DNA from: Bacteroidota bacterium
GTDB taxonomy: Bacteria; Bacteroidota; Bacteroidia; Flavobacteriales_D; Crocinitomicaceae
Direction of reading: 5' to 3'
Assembly (NCBI GenBank): GCA_006226425.1
Contig: SBGX01000011.1
Coordinates: forward strand, 62,001-126,000
DNA: 64,000 nucleotides
The notes under the pieces were generated by a model. That model saw only the letters and a list, made by a program, of their open reading frames with translations, was not told the origin of the DNA and did not search any database. This document shows positions 36,582 through 45,931 of the stretch, one piece after another (position 1 is the stretch's first letter; each line of letters opens with the position of its first letter). The position numbers and the translations under genes were made by a program.

Positions 36582-38426
36582 ATGTGTGGAATAGTTGCTT
36601 ACATCGGTCAAAAGGAAGCATATCCTATTTTGATCAAAGGACTTAAAAGACTGGAGTACCGCGGGTATGACAGTGCCGGAATTGCTCTGTTGGATCAGGG
36701 AGAACTGAAAATATACAAAAAGCAAGGGAAGGTAGCCATCCTGGAAGAATTTGCAGCTGATAAAAACTGTGAAGGAAAAGTCGGGATTGGTCATACACGT
36801 TGGGCAACTCACGGATTGCCGAATGATACGAATTCACACCCACATTTTAGTGAAAACAAAGACATTGCCCTGATTCATAACGGGATTATTGAAAACTACA
36901 ATGTCTTGAAGGAAGAGTTGGAGCACCGCGGACACAAATTCATCAGCGAAACGGATACGGAAGTATTGGTCCACCTAATAGATGATATCCGAAAACGCGA
37001 GAAGGTTAGTTTGGCAGAGGCCGTTCGAATGGCTTTGTTGAGTGTTACCGGGGCCTATGCCATTGTGGTTATTTCCAAAGACAATCCGAATCAATTGGTG
37101 GCGGCAAGAAAAAGTAGTCCTCTGGTCGTTGGAATCGGAAAAGAAAATGAATATTACCTGGCGTCAGATGCGACTCCAATTGTGGAATATACGAAGCAGG
37201 TCGTTTACCTCAATGACGAAGAGATTGCGGTAGTTGATTTGAACGAAGGCTTTAAAATTGTACACCTTTCCAATCAGGAAAAGACCCCTTATGTGCAACA
37301 GCTTGAAATGAATCTGGAAGCCTTGGAAAAAGGAGGCTTCGAGCATTTTATGCTGAAAGAAATTTTTGAACAACCACGGTCCATACATGACTGTTTCCGC
37401 GGAAGATTGAACGTGGAGCAGGGGTGGGTTTCGCTAGGAGGACTGAAAGAGTACGAACAGAAATTAGTCAATGCGGAAAGGATTGTCATGGTTGCTTGTG
37501 GAACATCCTGGCATGCCTGTTTGGTAGGAGAATATTTGATCGAGGATTTGGCACGGATCAATGTTGAGGTGGAATATGCTTCTGAGTTTCGTTACCGAAA
37601 TCCAATCATTGGTGAGGATGATATTGTGATAGCTGTATCGCAATCTGGCGAAACGGCCGATACATTGGCCGCACTGGAATTGGCAAAGTCAAAGGGTGCG
37701 ACGATCCTGGGGATTTGTAATGTAGTAGGATCTTCCATCTCACGGATTACAGATGCCGGATCATATACGCATGCCGGTCCGGAGATCGGAGTGGCTTCAA
37801 CCAAGGCTTTTACAGCACAGGTGACGATTCTGACGCTTCTGACCTTGTTTTTGGCACATAAGAAAGGAACCATTAGTCAAAGCGCCTTCCAATCGATGCT
37901 TTGTGACCTGGAAGCAATTCCGGATCAGGTAAAACGAATTCTGGAAAATGATCCAAAGATCAAAGAGATTTCCGCCATTTATAAGGACGTGCGTAATGCC
38001 CTTTACCTGGGTAGAGGTAGTTCATTCCCGGTGGCGCTGGAAGGAGCCCTTAAATTGAAAGAAATTTCATACATCCATGCGGAGGGATATCCAGCGGCTG
38101 AAATGAAACACGGTCCGATTGCATTAATTGACGAAGAAATGCCAGTAGTGGTGATCGCTACCAAGGGAACTTCATATGAAAAAGTAGTTTCTAATATTCA
38201 AGAAGTCAAGGCGCGAAAAGGACGGATTATTGCTATTGTCACAGAAGGAGATCGGCAAGTGAAGGAGTTGGCAGATCATGTGATTGAAATTCCGGAAACG
38301 AATCAATACCTCGTACCGCTATTAGCAACAATTCCATTGCAATTGCTTTCTTATCATATTTCGGTAATGAGAGGCTGTAATGTGGATCAACCTCGAAATC
38401 TTGCGAAGTCCGTAACGGTAGAGTAA
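36582..38426 (+). CDS. glmS: Glutamine-fructose-6-phosphate aminotransferase (isomerizing)
   Basis: A 614-residue enzyme making glucosamine-6-phosphate, the entry to UDP-GlcNAc for wall and LPS. The N-terminal glutaminase begins MCGIVAYIGQ (Cys2 nucleophile) with GHTRWATHG and NGIIENY. Two SIS isomerase domains follow (VACGTSWHA and VSQSGETADTLAAL, then LYLGRGSSFPVALEGALKLK). The end DQPRNLAKSVTVE is diagnostic. Confidence 0.97.
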   Translation: MCGIVAYIGQKEAYPILIKGLKRLEYRGYDSAGIALLDQGELKIYKKQGKVAILEEFAADKNCEGKVGIGHTRWATHGLPNDTNSHPHFSENKDIALIHNGIIENYNVLKEELEHRGHKFISETDTEVLVHLIDDIRKREKVSLAEAVRMALLSVTGAYAIVVISKDNPNQLVAARKSSPLVVGIGKENEYYLASDATPIVEYTKQVVYLNDEEIAVVDLNEGFKIVHLSNQEKTPYVQQLEMNLEALEKGGFEHFMLKEIFEQPRSIHDCFRGRLNVEQGWVSLGGLKEYEQKLVNAERIVMVACGTSWHACLVGEYLIEDLARINVEVEYASEFRYRNPIIGEDDIVIAVSQSGETADTLAALELAKSKGATILGICNVVGSSISRITDAGSYTHAGPEIGVASTKAFTAQVTILTLLTLFLAHKKGTISQSAFQSMLCDLEAIPDQVKRILENDPKIKEISAIYKDVRNALYLGRGSSFPVALEGALKLKEISYIHAEGYPAAEMKHGPIALIDEEMPVVVIATKGTSYEKVVSNIQEVKARKGRIIAIVTEGDRQVKELADHVIEIPETNQYLVPLLATIPLQLLSYHISVMRGCNVDQPRNLAKSVTVE

Positions 38427-38489
38427 AGACTTTTAGAACTTGCATTTCGTACTTTTTTTCACTACTTTGTAGTCAGTTTGCTATTGCTT

Positions 38490-38696
38490 ATGAGAAGAAG
38501 AGTCAGGTTCTTTCAGAGGATCATGATAGCGGTCATGATTATTGTGAACGTGTTATTTTACCTCTTACGGGTGGAAGTATCATGGATCAATGCACTGACC
38601 ATTTCCGTCTTGAGCGGACTCTTTATCTATTTTTCACTTACATTTGTTGCTTTGTTAGCCCGACGAAAGTCAGAGCGAGTGTTCGTTGAAAAATGA
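38490..38696 (+). CDS. Small two-helix membrane protein
   Basis: A 68-residue protein started at the ATG at 38490; the frame opens at a TTG 12 bases earlier. It has a basic N-terminus (MRRRVRFFQR), membrane segments at about 11-30 and 36-60, and a charged tail. It fills the space between glmS and the S9 peptidase, 9 bases before the latter. Function unknown. Confidence 0.55.
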   Translation: MRRRVRFFQRIMIAVMIIVNVLFYLLRVEVSWINALTISVLSGLFIYFSLTFVALLARRKSERVFVEK

Positions 38697-38705
38697 TAGA
38701 ATAAA

Positions 38706-40739
38706 ATGATGAAGCCTCTTGTATTGTTGGTGATCACGATGTTGATCTCCGGTGGCCTTTGGTCCCAAAAGAAAGTATTGACCCCCGAATTGTTGTGGAA
38801 ACTGAAACGGATGTCAGGAGGGACAGTTTCTCCGGATGGACAGAAGGTATTGTACCAGTTGAGATCATATTCACTGGAAGAAAATAAGGGAAATACAGAC
38901 CTTTTTGTGTATGATTTGGGAACTGGAAAAATTACTCAGTTGACAGATACTCCTTTTTCCGAAATGGAAGCACAATGGGGACCAGATCGCAATATTTGGT
39001 TTCTGTCTTCGGAAAGCGGCTCCCTTCAACTGTGGCGAATGGATTCAGAGGGACAACATAAAAAACAACTGTCTCAACGGAAAGAATCTGACATCGAAGG
39101 ATTTCGCGTTTCACCGAATGGGAAAGAGGTGATTTTATTGAGACCGGTCAAGGTGAAAAAGGATATTGTAGAGAAGTATCCGGATTTACCTCTGGCAGAG
39201 GCCAGAATCGAAGATGACCTGATGTATCGCCACTGGAATGCCTGGTCTGACGGGAGTAAAAGGCATTTGTTTCTGCACCGTTTAGCGAATGATCTGTTGG
39301 AAGATGAGGGAAAGGATCTAATGGAAGGAGAGCCTTTTGATGGTATCATTCCTCCTTTTGGGGGCCTCGAGAATATTTCATTTAGTCCGGATGGAGCCAA
39401 GATTGCTTATGCATCGAAGAAAAAAATCGGAAAAGAATTTGCAATCAGTACGAATAGTCAGATCTACGAATACGAAATTCGAACAGGAAAAACGACCTTA
39501 TTGACTAAATCCTACAAAGGATATGACACAGCGCCATCATATAGTTCAGACGCTTTTTTCCTAAGTTGGTTGAGTATGGCAAAAGATGGTTTTGAATCGG
39601 ATAAGAATGACATTATTCTTAGAGATCTCCGAAGCGGAAAAGATAAAAACCTGACAGCCAAACATGACCTAACCGTTGAAAGTTATCGCTTCTCGAATGA
39701 CGGAAAAACAGTTTATTTCATTGCACCTTATCAGGGAAGTAAGCAGTTGTTTGAACTGGAGGTAAGTTCGGGAGACCTGAAACAGCTGACTGAGGGACAA
39801 CAGAACTATCTTTCTGTCGATTTGGCGGGTGGACAGTTGATTGCCCTGCGACAATCCATGACGGCACCAACCGATATGTATTCAGTGATGCGTTCGAATG
39901 GAAAAGCACGAAGATTGACAGAGGTAAACAAAGAAGTATTAGAAGGAATTGAGTGGCCTAAGATCGAGAGCAGGTGGATCAATACGACCGATGACAAAAA
40001 AATGTTGGTGTGGCTGATTTTGCCACCGGATTTTGATCAATCCAAAAAGTATCCTACGCTATTATACTGTCAGGGAGGACCACAAAGCATGGTCAGCCAG
40101 TTTTTCTCTTATCGCTGGAACTTTAGTTTGATGGCATCACAAGGTTATGCGGTGATTGCTCCAAATCGACGCGGACTCCCAGGTTTTGGACAGGAATGGA
40201 ATGACGAAATTTCCGGAGATTGGGGCGGACAGGCCATGCGTGATTATCTGGCCGCGACAGATGAACTGAGCAAGGAATCCTTCATTGATGAGTCCAAAAT
40301 GGGTGCAATTGGTGCTTCGTATGGTGGATACTCTGTGTATTACCTAGCTGGAATTCATGAGAACAGATTCAAAACGTTCATTTCTCATTGCGGACTTTTC
40401 AATCTGGAGAGTTGGTATGGAACCACCGAAGAATTGTTTTTTGCGAATTGGGATAATAAAGGGCCTTACTGGTTGCCAAAGAATCGGGAGTATTATGAAA
40501 AGAATAGTCCTCACAAATACGTGAATAACTGGAATACCCCGATGTTAGTGATTCATGGAGGGCATGATTTCAGGGTGCCGGAAAGTGAGGGAATGCAGGC
40601 TTTTCAGGCCTTGCAGGTGAAAGGAATTCGGTCCAAGTATTTATATTTTCCAAAAGAAGGACACTGGGTCCTGAAGCCACAAAACGGCGTGCTTTGGCAC
40701 CGGGAATTTTTTGAGTGGTTGGATACGGATCTGAAATAA
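38706..40739 (+). CDS. Exported S9-family prolyl oligopeptidase-like peptidase
   Basis: A 677-residue protein with signal peptide (about 1-19, ending GLWSQ), an N-terminal beta-propeller (WD40-like PD40 repeats such as VSPDGQKVLYQL and FSPDGAKIAYASK, about 30-410) and a C-terminal alpha/beta-hydrolase. The catalytic triad appears as Ser in GASYGGY (about 538), Asp in HGGHDFRVPESEG (about 620) and His in EGHWVLKP (about 651). It should cut peptides in the periplasm. Acylaminoacyl-peptidase or dipeptidyl-peptidase activity cannot be told apart by sequence. Confidence 0.94.
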   Translation: MMKPLVLLVITMLISGGLWSQKKVLTPELLWKLKRMSGGTVSPDGQKVLYQLRSYSLEENKGNTDLFVYDLGTGKITQLTDTPFSEMEAQWGPDRNIWFLSSESGSLQLWRMDSEGQHKKQLSQRKESDIEGFRVSPNGKEVILLRPVKVKKDIVEKYPDLPLAEARIEDDLMYRHWNAWSDGSKRHLFLHRLANDLLEDEGKDLMEGEPFDGIIPPFGGLENISFSPDGAKIAYASKKKIGKEFAISTNSQIYEYEIRTGKTTLLTKSYKGYDTAPSYSSDAFFLSWLSMAKDGFESDKNDIILRDLRSGKDKNLTAKHDLTVESYRFSNDGKTVYFIAPYQGSKQLFELEVSSGDLKQLTEGQQNYLSVDLAGGQLIALRQSMTAPTDMYSVMRSNGKARRLTEVNKEVLEGIEWPKIESRWINTTDDKKMLVWLILPPDFDQSKKYPTLLYCQGGPQSMVSQFFSYRWNFSLMASQGYAVIAPNRRGLPGFGQEWNDEISGDWGGQAMRDYLAATDELSKESFIDESKMGAIGASYGGYSVYYLAGIHENRFKTFISHCGLFNLESWYGTTEELFFANWDNKGPYWLPKNREYYEKNSPHKYVNNWNTPMLVIHGGHDFRVPESEGMQAFQALQVKGIRSKYLYFPKEGHWVLKPQNGVLWHREFFEWLDTDLK

Positions 40740-40762
40740 TCAGGAACCTGGCAATCACTTTT

Positions 40763-40827
40763 TTAGGAGGAATCATCCGTGAATTAACCCGCAGGTAGGA
40801 AGGTCAGTACGAGATACGGCCTCCTAA
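40763..40827 (+). repeat. Inverted repeat in the leader before the RND transporter gene
   Basis: TTAGGAGG at 40763-40770 and CCTCCTAA at 40820-40827 are perfect 8-base complements, separated by 49 bases. It lies after the S9 peptidase stop and before the promoter box at 40852. No T-tract follows, so it is not a plain intrinsic terminator on the plus strand; on the minus strand six T bases would follow the outer arm only loosely. Confidence 0.4.
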
Positions 40828-40851
40828 CCGGAAAAATCATTTAAAATTCAC

Positions 40852-40859
40852 TATATTTG
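40852..40859 (+). promoter_or_regulatory. -7 promoter box for the RND/polyprenyl synthase genes
   Basis: TATATTTG matches TAnnTTTG exactly and ends 20 bases before the ATG at 40880. No clear -33 TTG at the normal distance. Confidence 0.5.
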
Positions 40860-40879
40860 TGGGTTTTGGCTGGTAGAAC

Positions 40880-43534
40880 ATGTGGCAGAAAATAGCAAAA
40901 ATCATATTGAGAAATCGCTGGTTTATCCTGGCGATTTTGCTTATTCTAACAGTTTTCTTCGGATATTTTGCTTTCACCGGGCTAAAAATTGACAACAAGT
41001 ATGGGAACATGCTTCCCAAAAATTCCGTCGCCCAGCGCAATTATTATAAATTCAAAAAAACCTTCGGAGAGGATGGATCAACCTTGGTTATTGCCATCCA
41101 GGCGGATTCTCTTTATACGGAAACCCTCTTTCGGGAGTGGAAAGAATTAGGAGATTCAATTCTGCAAATTGACGGGGTTAACAGTGTTATTTCGGAAGCG
41201 ACGCTGTTTTCGATCCACAATAATAAAGAGGAGCAAAAGTTTGAAGCGAAGCGCGTTTTTTCGGATGTTACTTATCAGGAAAAGAGCATAGATGATATCC
41301 GAAATGAGATTAAACGAAATCCAATTTATGACGGGATTCTCTACAATGATTCGAGCAATGTTTCCTTGATGATGGTCACGATGGATGAGCGCTTTCTTTC
41401 TGATCAGAAAAAGTCGAAAGTTGTTCTTGACATCGAAGAGTTGGCAGAAAGCTATTCGGATGATTTTGGAAAAGTACACTTCGCAGGTCTGCCTCACATT
41501 CGGGTGGTGGTCGGGAAGCGGATCATCCGTGAAATGTACATCTTTATTGGCTTGGCCATCTTTGTGACCTCCCTGCTGTTGTATTTGTTTTTTAGATCAT
41601 TTAGAGTGGTGGCGATCTGTAATGCGGTGGTATTTATTGCCGTGATCTGGTCCATGGGAAGTATTGGAATTTTAGGCTTCAATATTTCAATCATGATGGC
41701 CCTGATTCCTCCGTTGATGATTGTGATTGGGATTCCGAACTGTATTTTTCTGATGACCAAATATCACCAGGAGGTCAAAGGTCATGGAAATAAGATTAAG
41801 GCGCTGGCGGTAGTGATCACAAAAATAGGGACAGCTACCTTCCTGACGAACTTTACAACAGCACTTGGTTTTTCAACCTTCATCTTCACCAATTCGGAGA
41901 AACTAACGGAGTTTGGGGTGGTTGCTTCACTGAACATCATGATCGTGTTTGTCCTGTCGATCTGTATTATTCCAATCATCGCGTCGCTTTCCAAAAAGCC
42001 AAAGGATCGCCACCTGAAGCACCTGGAACGCAAGTTCGCAAGAGGTTTTCTGGAAAGATTGGTTCAAGTTACCTCTTTCAAAAGACCATGGGTGTATGCC
42101 ATTGCCTGTCTGGTTTTGTTGTTAAGCGGGATTGGAATGGCCAAAATGGAGGCCACAGGAAACATTACGGGAGACCTCCCGGATGATGACCCGATTTTGA
42201 AAGATGTTCAGTTTGTGGAGAAGCATTTCGGAGGAGCTATTCCATATGAAATACTGGTAAATTACAAGCAACCGGGCCGACTATTCAAGTCCCAGACGGT
42301 ACGCAAGGTAGAAGCGATTCAGGAGATGTATGCCGAAGACAGTTTATTCTCAAAAAGTCTGTCTTACGTGGATTTCATGAAAGTGGTCAACATGGCTTAT
42401 CATGAGAACAATCCGGCATTTTACAAGGTGATTTCCAACCGGGATAAAAAGCGTTTGAAAAGTTATCTGGATAAATTTGACATGTCGAGTTCGACAGCCG
42501 GGAATATGTCACTCAAGGAGTTGATTGATACCACCACCACCACCCTACGAATCCGGACGCAGATGAAGGATATCGGGTCTTATGAAGTGGCGGATAAAGT
42601 GGATTCCATGCTCCTGAAAGTAGATTCTATTTTAAATCCGGAGAAGGTGCGTTGGGAAGCGGCTTATGAGCAATATTCGAAGGGGAAGCAATCTTATATT
42701 GACACCTTGTTGCAAGATCCGGGGATTTACAATACAATGACGGTTCTTCTCAGCAAAGGAGACTCGGAGCTATTGATGGAGTTTGATCTGGATCCGGAAA
42801 AAATAAAATCGTATTACAAACAGGAAGATTTTAAGGAAAAATTACGGGAAGCGATCGATCAGGAGTATTTTGGAGTCGTGTTTACCGGAACTTCAGTGGT
42901 CGCTTCAGAGGGAACACAATATTTGGTCAAGAACCTGATTACGAGTTTGCTTTTTGCCGTCATTACGATTTCCTTATTGATGGCCCTTTTATTCCGTTCC
43001 TGGCGCATGGTACTGATTTCATTGGTTCCAAATGTCATCCCCTTATTGTTTACGGCCGGAGTGATGGGTTGGATGGGAATTCCGTTGAAACCGTCAACTT
43101 TGCTGGTATTTAGTATTGCATTTGGTATTTCGGTGGATGACACCATCCACTATCTGGCCAAATACCGTCAGGAACTGAAGTCCCACAAATGGGAATTGAA
43201 ACAATGTGTGATTAATTCCATTCGCGAATCAGGGCTGGGGATGTTCTATACATCCATTGTGCTGTTTTGCGGTTTCTCGATGTTCAGTTTTTCTCAGTTT
43301 GGAGGAACACAGGCGCTTGGCTTACTTGTTTCCCTGACACTTTTGGTGGCGATGGTAACAAACCTCGTACTGCTTCCTTCCCTGTTACTTACATTGGATA
43401 GAAGAATTACCACCAAATCCTTTGAAGAACCTTACTTTGAGGTGTACGATGAAGATTCGGACATTGAATGGGACGACCTGCAAGTAAAATCACAATTGGA
43501 AAACAACCCTCAGGAAGAAGAACAGGATGCTTAA
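40880..43534 (+). CDS. MMPL/RND-family membrane transporter
   Basis: An 884-residue protein with 12 predicted membrane segments in the RND pattern: one at about 12-32, a periplasmic loop (about 35-215), five segments (about 218-375), a second single segment near 410, a second loop (about 430-690), and five segments (about 695-850). FGISVDDTIHYLAKYRQEL near 755 is a family motif with acidic proton-relay residues. Such proteins export lipids, hopanoids or other hydrophobic compounds from the inner membrane. It overlaps the polyprenyl synthase gene by 8 bases, a coupling that suggests, but does not prove, a terpenoid-lipid role. Confidence 0.9.
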   Translation: MWQKIAKIILRNRWFILAILLILTVFFGYFAFTGLKIDNKYGNMLPKNSVAQRNYYKFKKTFGEDGSTLVIAIQADSLYTETLFREWKELGDSILQIDGVNSVISEATLFSIHNNKEEQKFEAKRVFSDVTYQEKSIDDIRNEIKRNPIYDGILYNDSSNVSLMMVTMDERFLSDQKKSKVVLDIEELAESYSDDFGKVHFAGLPHIRVVVGKRIIREMYIFIGLAIFVTSLLLYLFFRSFRVVAICNAVVFIAVIWSMGSIGILGFNISIMMALIPPLMIVIGIPNCIFLMTKYHQEVKGHGNKIKALAVVITKIGTATFLTNFTTALGFSTFIFTNSEKLTEFGVVASLNIMIVFVLSICIIPIIASLSKKPKDRHLKHLERKFARGFLERLVQVTSFKRPWVYAIACLVLLLSGIGMAKMEATGNITGDLPDDDPILKDVQFVEKHFGGAIPYEILVNYKQPGRLFKSQTVRKVEAIQEMYAEDSLFSKSLSYVDFMKVVNMAYHENNPAFYKVISNRDKKRLKSYLDKFDMSSSTAGNMSLKELIDTTTTTLRIRTQMKDIGSYEVADKVDSMLLKVDSILNPEKVRWEAAYEQYSKGKQSYIDTLLQDPGIYNTMTVLLSKGDSELLMEFDLDPEKIKSYYKQEDFKEKLREAIDQEYFGVVFTGTSVVASEGTQYLVKNLITSLLFAVITISLLMALLFRSWRMVLISLVPNVIPLLFTAGVMGWMGIPLKPSTLLVFSIAFGISVDDTIHYLAKYRQELKSHKWELKQCVINSIRESGLGMFYTSIVLFCGFSMFSFSQFGGTQALGLLVSLTLLVAMVTNLVLLPSLLLTLDRRITTKSFEEPYFEVYDEDSDIEWDDLQVKSQLENNPQEEEQDA

Positions 43535-44492
43535 ATTGGAAGAGTATGCCGGACTCATTGAGTCTGAGTTGCAAAAACGAAAATTTCCGGAGTCCCCGAC
43601 AAACTTATACGATCCGCTCAGATATTTCATGACTCTTGGAGGGAAGAGAATCCGGCCGGTTTTAGCCCTGATGGGAGGAAATCTTTTCGGAGCTTCCTTT
43701 CCGGAAGTGATGCCAGCGGCCATGGCAATTGAGTATTTTCATAATTTCTCTTTAATTCATGATGACATCATGGACGAAGCTCCTCTACGACGAGGAAAAC
43801 CAACAGTTCATGAACGATGGGGGAGGGATATTGCGATCCTGTCGGGAGATGTTTTGCTCGTCAAAGCCTATCAGGAGTTGAATAAACTCAACCGTGCACA
43901 CGTTCCGGATTTGCTGGAGGTCTTTAACCGGACCGCCGTGGAGGTATGTGAAGGGCAACAAATGGACATGGACTTCGAAAGCCGGGAGGATGTAACCAGA
44001 GAAGAATATCTGGAAATGATTCGACTGAAAACTTCCGTCTTGCTTGGTTGCTCACTGGAAATGGGAGCAATTGTGGCTGGGGCAGCGAAAAGCGATTGTC
44101 AGCATTTGTATGACTTTGGAATGAATTTGGGCATTGCGTTTCAGATTCAGGACGACTTGCTCGACCTGTATGGAGACCCGGAGAAGTTCGGGAAGCAGGC
44201 AGGAGGAGATATTATCGCCGGCAAGAAAACAATTTTATTGATCGAAGCTGTTGAAAGAGCTCAGGGAGCAGATCATCAGGCCTTGAATGAAGCAATGAAA
44301 TTGGAAGCAGAGCAACGTGTCGAAGCAATTCTTCCGCTGTTCGAACAACTTGGCATCCGGCAAATGGTGATTCAGGAACGTGATGAATACAACCGGAAGG
44401 CCCTGGAGGCATTGGAAGCCATTCAGCGCACAGACGAAGAAAAATCGGCCCTTATCGGGATGATGAATTTCCTTAAAGCCAGGGAATTATAA
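43527..44492 (+). CDS. Polyprenyl diphosphate synthase
   Basis: A 321-residue trans-isoprenyl diphosphate synthase. The first Asp-rich motif is HDDIMDEAPLRRG (about 78-90) and the second QIQDDLLDLYGD (about 206-217); GGKRIRPVL is near 38-46. It condenses isopentenyl diphosphate with an allylic starter to give a long-chain product, for example for menaquinone side chains. Product length cannot be read with certainty; the residues before the first motif (FHNFSLI) fit a medium-to-long-chain enzyme. Confidence 0.93.
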   Translation: MLKLEEYAGLIESELQKRKFPESPTNLYDPLRYFMTLGGKRIRPVLALMGGNLFGASFPEVMPAAMAIEYFHNFSLIHDDIMDEAPLRRGKPTVHERWGRDIAILSGDVLLVKAYQELNKLNRAHVPDLLEVFNRTAVEVCEGQQMDMDFESREDVTREEYLEMIRLKTSVLLGCSLEMGAIVAGAAKSDCQHLYDFGMNLGIAFQIQDDLLDLYGDPEKFGKQAGGDIIAGKKTILLIEAVERAQGADHQALNEAMKLEAEQRVEAILPLFEQLGIRQMVIQERDEYNRKALEALEAIQRTDEEKSALIGMMNFLKAREL

Positions 44493-44518
44493 GAATGATA
44501 AAAGTAGCTTTCAAAAAT

Positions 44519-44531
44519 TCCCGAAGCGGGA
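44519..44531 (+). terminator. Possible weak terminator hairpin after the polyprenyl synthase gene
   Basis: TCCCG-AAG-CGGGA forms a 5-base stem with a 3-base loop, preceded by an A-run and followed by TATTTTGG. The stem is short, and the promoter box of mreC lies about 20 bases further on, so partial termination is the most likely effect. Confidence 0.35.
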
Positions 44532-44551
44532 TATTTTGGATAAAATATAAT

Positions 44552-44559
44552 TAACTTTG
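44552..44559 (+). promoter_or_regulatory. -7 promoter box of the mre operon
   Basis: TAACTTTG matches TAnnTTTG exactly, ending 17 bases before the mreC ATG. A TTTG lies at 44535-44538, 13 bases upstream, closer than the normal spacing. Confidence 0.5.
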
Positions 44560-44576
44560 GAGATCATTCATCAGGC

Positions 44577-45419
44577 ATGCGGAATCTCATAGCTTTTTTC
44601 AAGCGCTTTCAGGTGTTTTTGTTCTTTGCTTTGCTGCAAATAGCGGCCTTTTCGCTCTATTTTTCAACGATGAGTTTCCCAAGAAGTCAATACCTGACAA
44701 CGGCCTCCATTGTTTCAGGAAATATCCTGTCAGTTCGAAATGAAGTGAACAAATTATTTTCGCTTGCAGCGGAGAATCGCAAGTTGCAAGAGCAAAATGT
44801 GCTGTTGAGGAAACAACTTCCGCTGACCTATGTGCAATTGGATCGTCGTTTGTATCAGATCAATGATACGGTCCACCTACAGCGCTTTGAGTATCTCCCG
44901 GCAACAATTATCAATTCGACATTCGACAAGAGAAACAACTACTTCACCCTGGACATCGGGAAAAAGCAAGGTGTAGAGCAGGGAATGGGGGTCTTTTCAG
45001 ACAAAGGAGTAATTGGGATTGTACACGCCAGTAGTACGCATTTTTCGGTAGTAAAATCAGTCTTGACGCAGGATATTAATATGGATGTCATGGTCAAAGA
45101 AACAGGAGCGTTTGGACTATTGAAATGGAATGCTTCCACACCGAGAAAAGGTCAGATCACAGGAATCTCCAATGACACGAAAGTGCGTAAGTGGCAAGAG
45201 GTTGTAACACGTGGAGGCTCTGGAATTTTTCCACGAGGACTCTCCGTTGGAAAAATCTGTGAAATCGGAACGGTAGAAGGAAAACCCCTGTGGGCGATAG
45301 ATATTTTGTTTGCGGAAGACTATCGGAAGGTACAAGGTGTCTACGTAGTTAAAAACCTGATGTCAGAAGAGCTAAAAGCCATAGAAGGAAAAATACCGGA
45401 TGACCCGGATGACGAATGA
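44577..45419 (+). CDS. mreC: Rod shape-determining protein MreC
   Basis: A 280-residue protein with one membrane segment (about 12-32), a coiled coil (about 50-85, ILSVRNEVNKLFSLAAENRK), and the MreC beta domain (NYFTLDIGKKQGVEQGMGVF, then GIVHASSTHFSVVKSVL and GGSGIFPRGLSVGKI). It scaffolds the elongation machinery in the periplasm. It heads a four-gene run with 4-base ATGA overlaps throughout. Confidence 0.95.
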   Translation: MRNLIAFFKRFQVFLFFALLQIAAFSLYFSTMSFPRSQYLTTASIVSGNILSVRNEVNKLFSLAAENRKLQEQNVLLRKQLPLTYVQLDRRLYQINDTVHLQRFEYLPATIINSTFDKRNNYFTLDIGKKQGVEQGMGVFSDKGVIGIVHASSTHFSVVKSVLTQDINMDVMVKETGAFGLLKWNASTPRKGQITGISNDTKVRKWQEVVTRGGSGIFPRGLSVGKICEIGTVEGKPLWAIDILFAEDYRKVQGVYVVKNLMSEELKAIEGKIPDDPDDE

Positions 45420-45931
45420 TAGAAATTGTAAGACATAGCGGGAGATTTGTGTTGTTTGTGTTGGCACAGACACTGATTTTCAATCAATTGGAAATTGGAT
45501 ATGGAATTCAATTCATGGTCTATCCCTTGTTCATCTTACTTTTGCCCATTGAGCTGAACATTTTTGTGAGTATGCTGATTGCATTTTTACTGGGTTTTTC
45601 GGTAGATATGCTTTCCAATACCTATGGTTTGCACGCTTCATCGGCTGTGCTGGTCGCCTACCTGAAACCGTACTTTTTTAGCATGTTTGAACCCCGGGAT
45701 AGCTATGAACCGGAAGTAGAACCCAATTTTCACACAATGGAATTCCGATGGATACTGTATGTACATGGGGTTTTGCTGGCATTGCATCATTTGTGGTTTT
45801 TTACCATCGAAATTTTTAAATTCAACGAAATTCTGTATATTTTACAGAAGACATTAATCAGTCTCCCCTGCTCGTTTTTATTGTGTATCCTAATCCAATT
45901 GGTTTTTGTTAAAAAAGCGAGTACCCGATGA
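45416..45931 (+). CDS. mreD: Rod shape-determining protein MreD
   Basis: A 171-residue membrane protein with about five segments, overlapping mreC and mrdA by ATGA. LLGFSVDMLSNTYGLHASSA is the recognisable core. Inner-membrane partner of MreC; no enzymatic function known. Confidence 0.9.
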   Translation: MIEIVRHSGRFVLFVLAQTLIFNQLEIGYGIQFMVYPLFILLLPIELNIFVSMLIAFLLGFSVDMLSNTYGLHASSAVLVAYLKPYFFSMFEPRDSYEPEVEPNFHTMEFRWILYVHGVLLALHHLWFFTIEIFKFNEILYILQKTLISLPCSFLLCILIQLVFVKKASTR

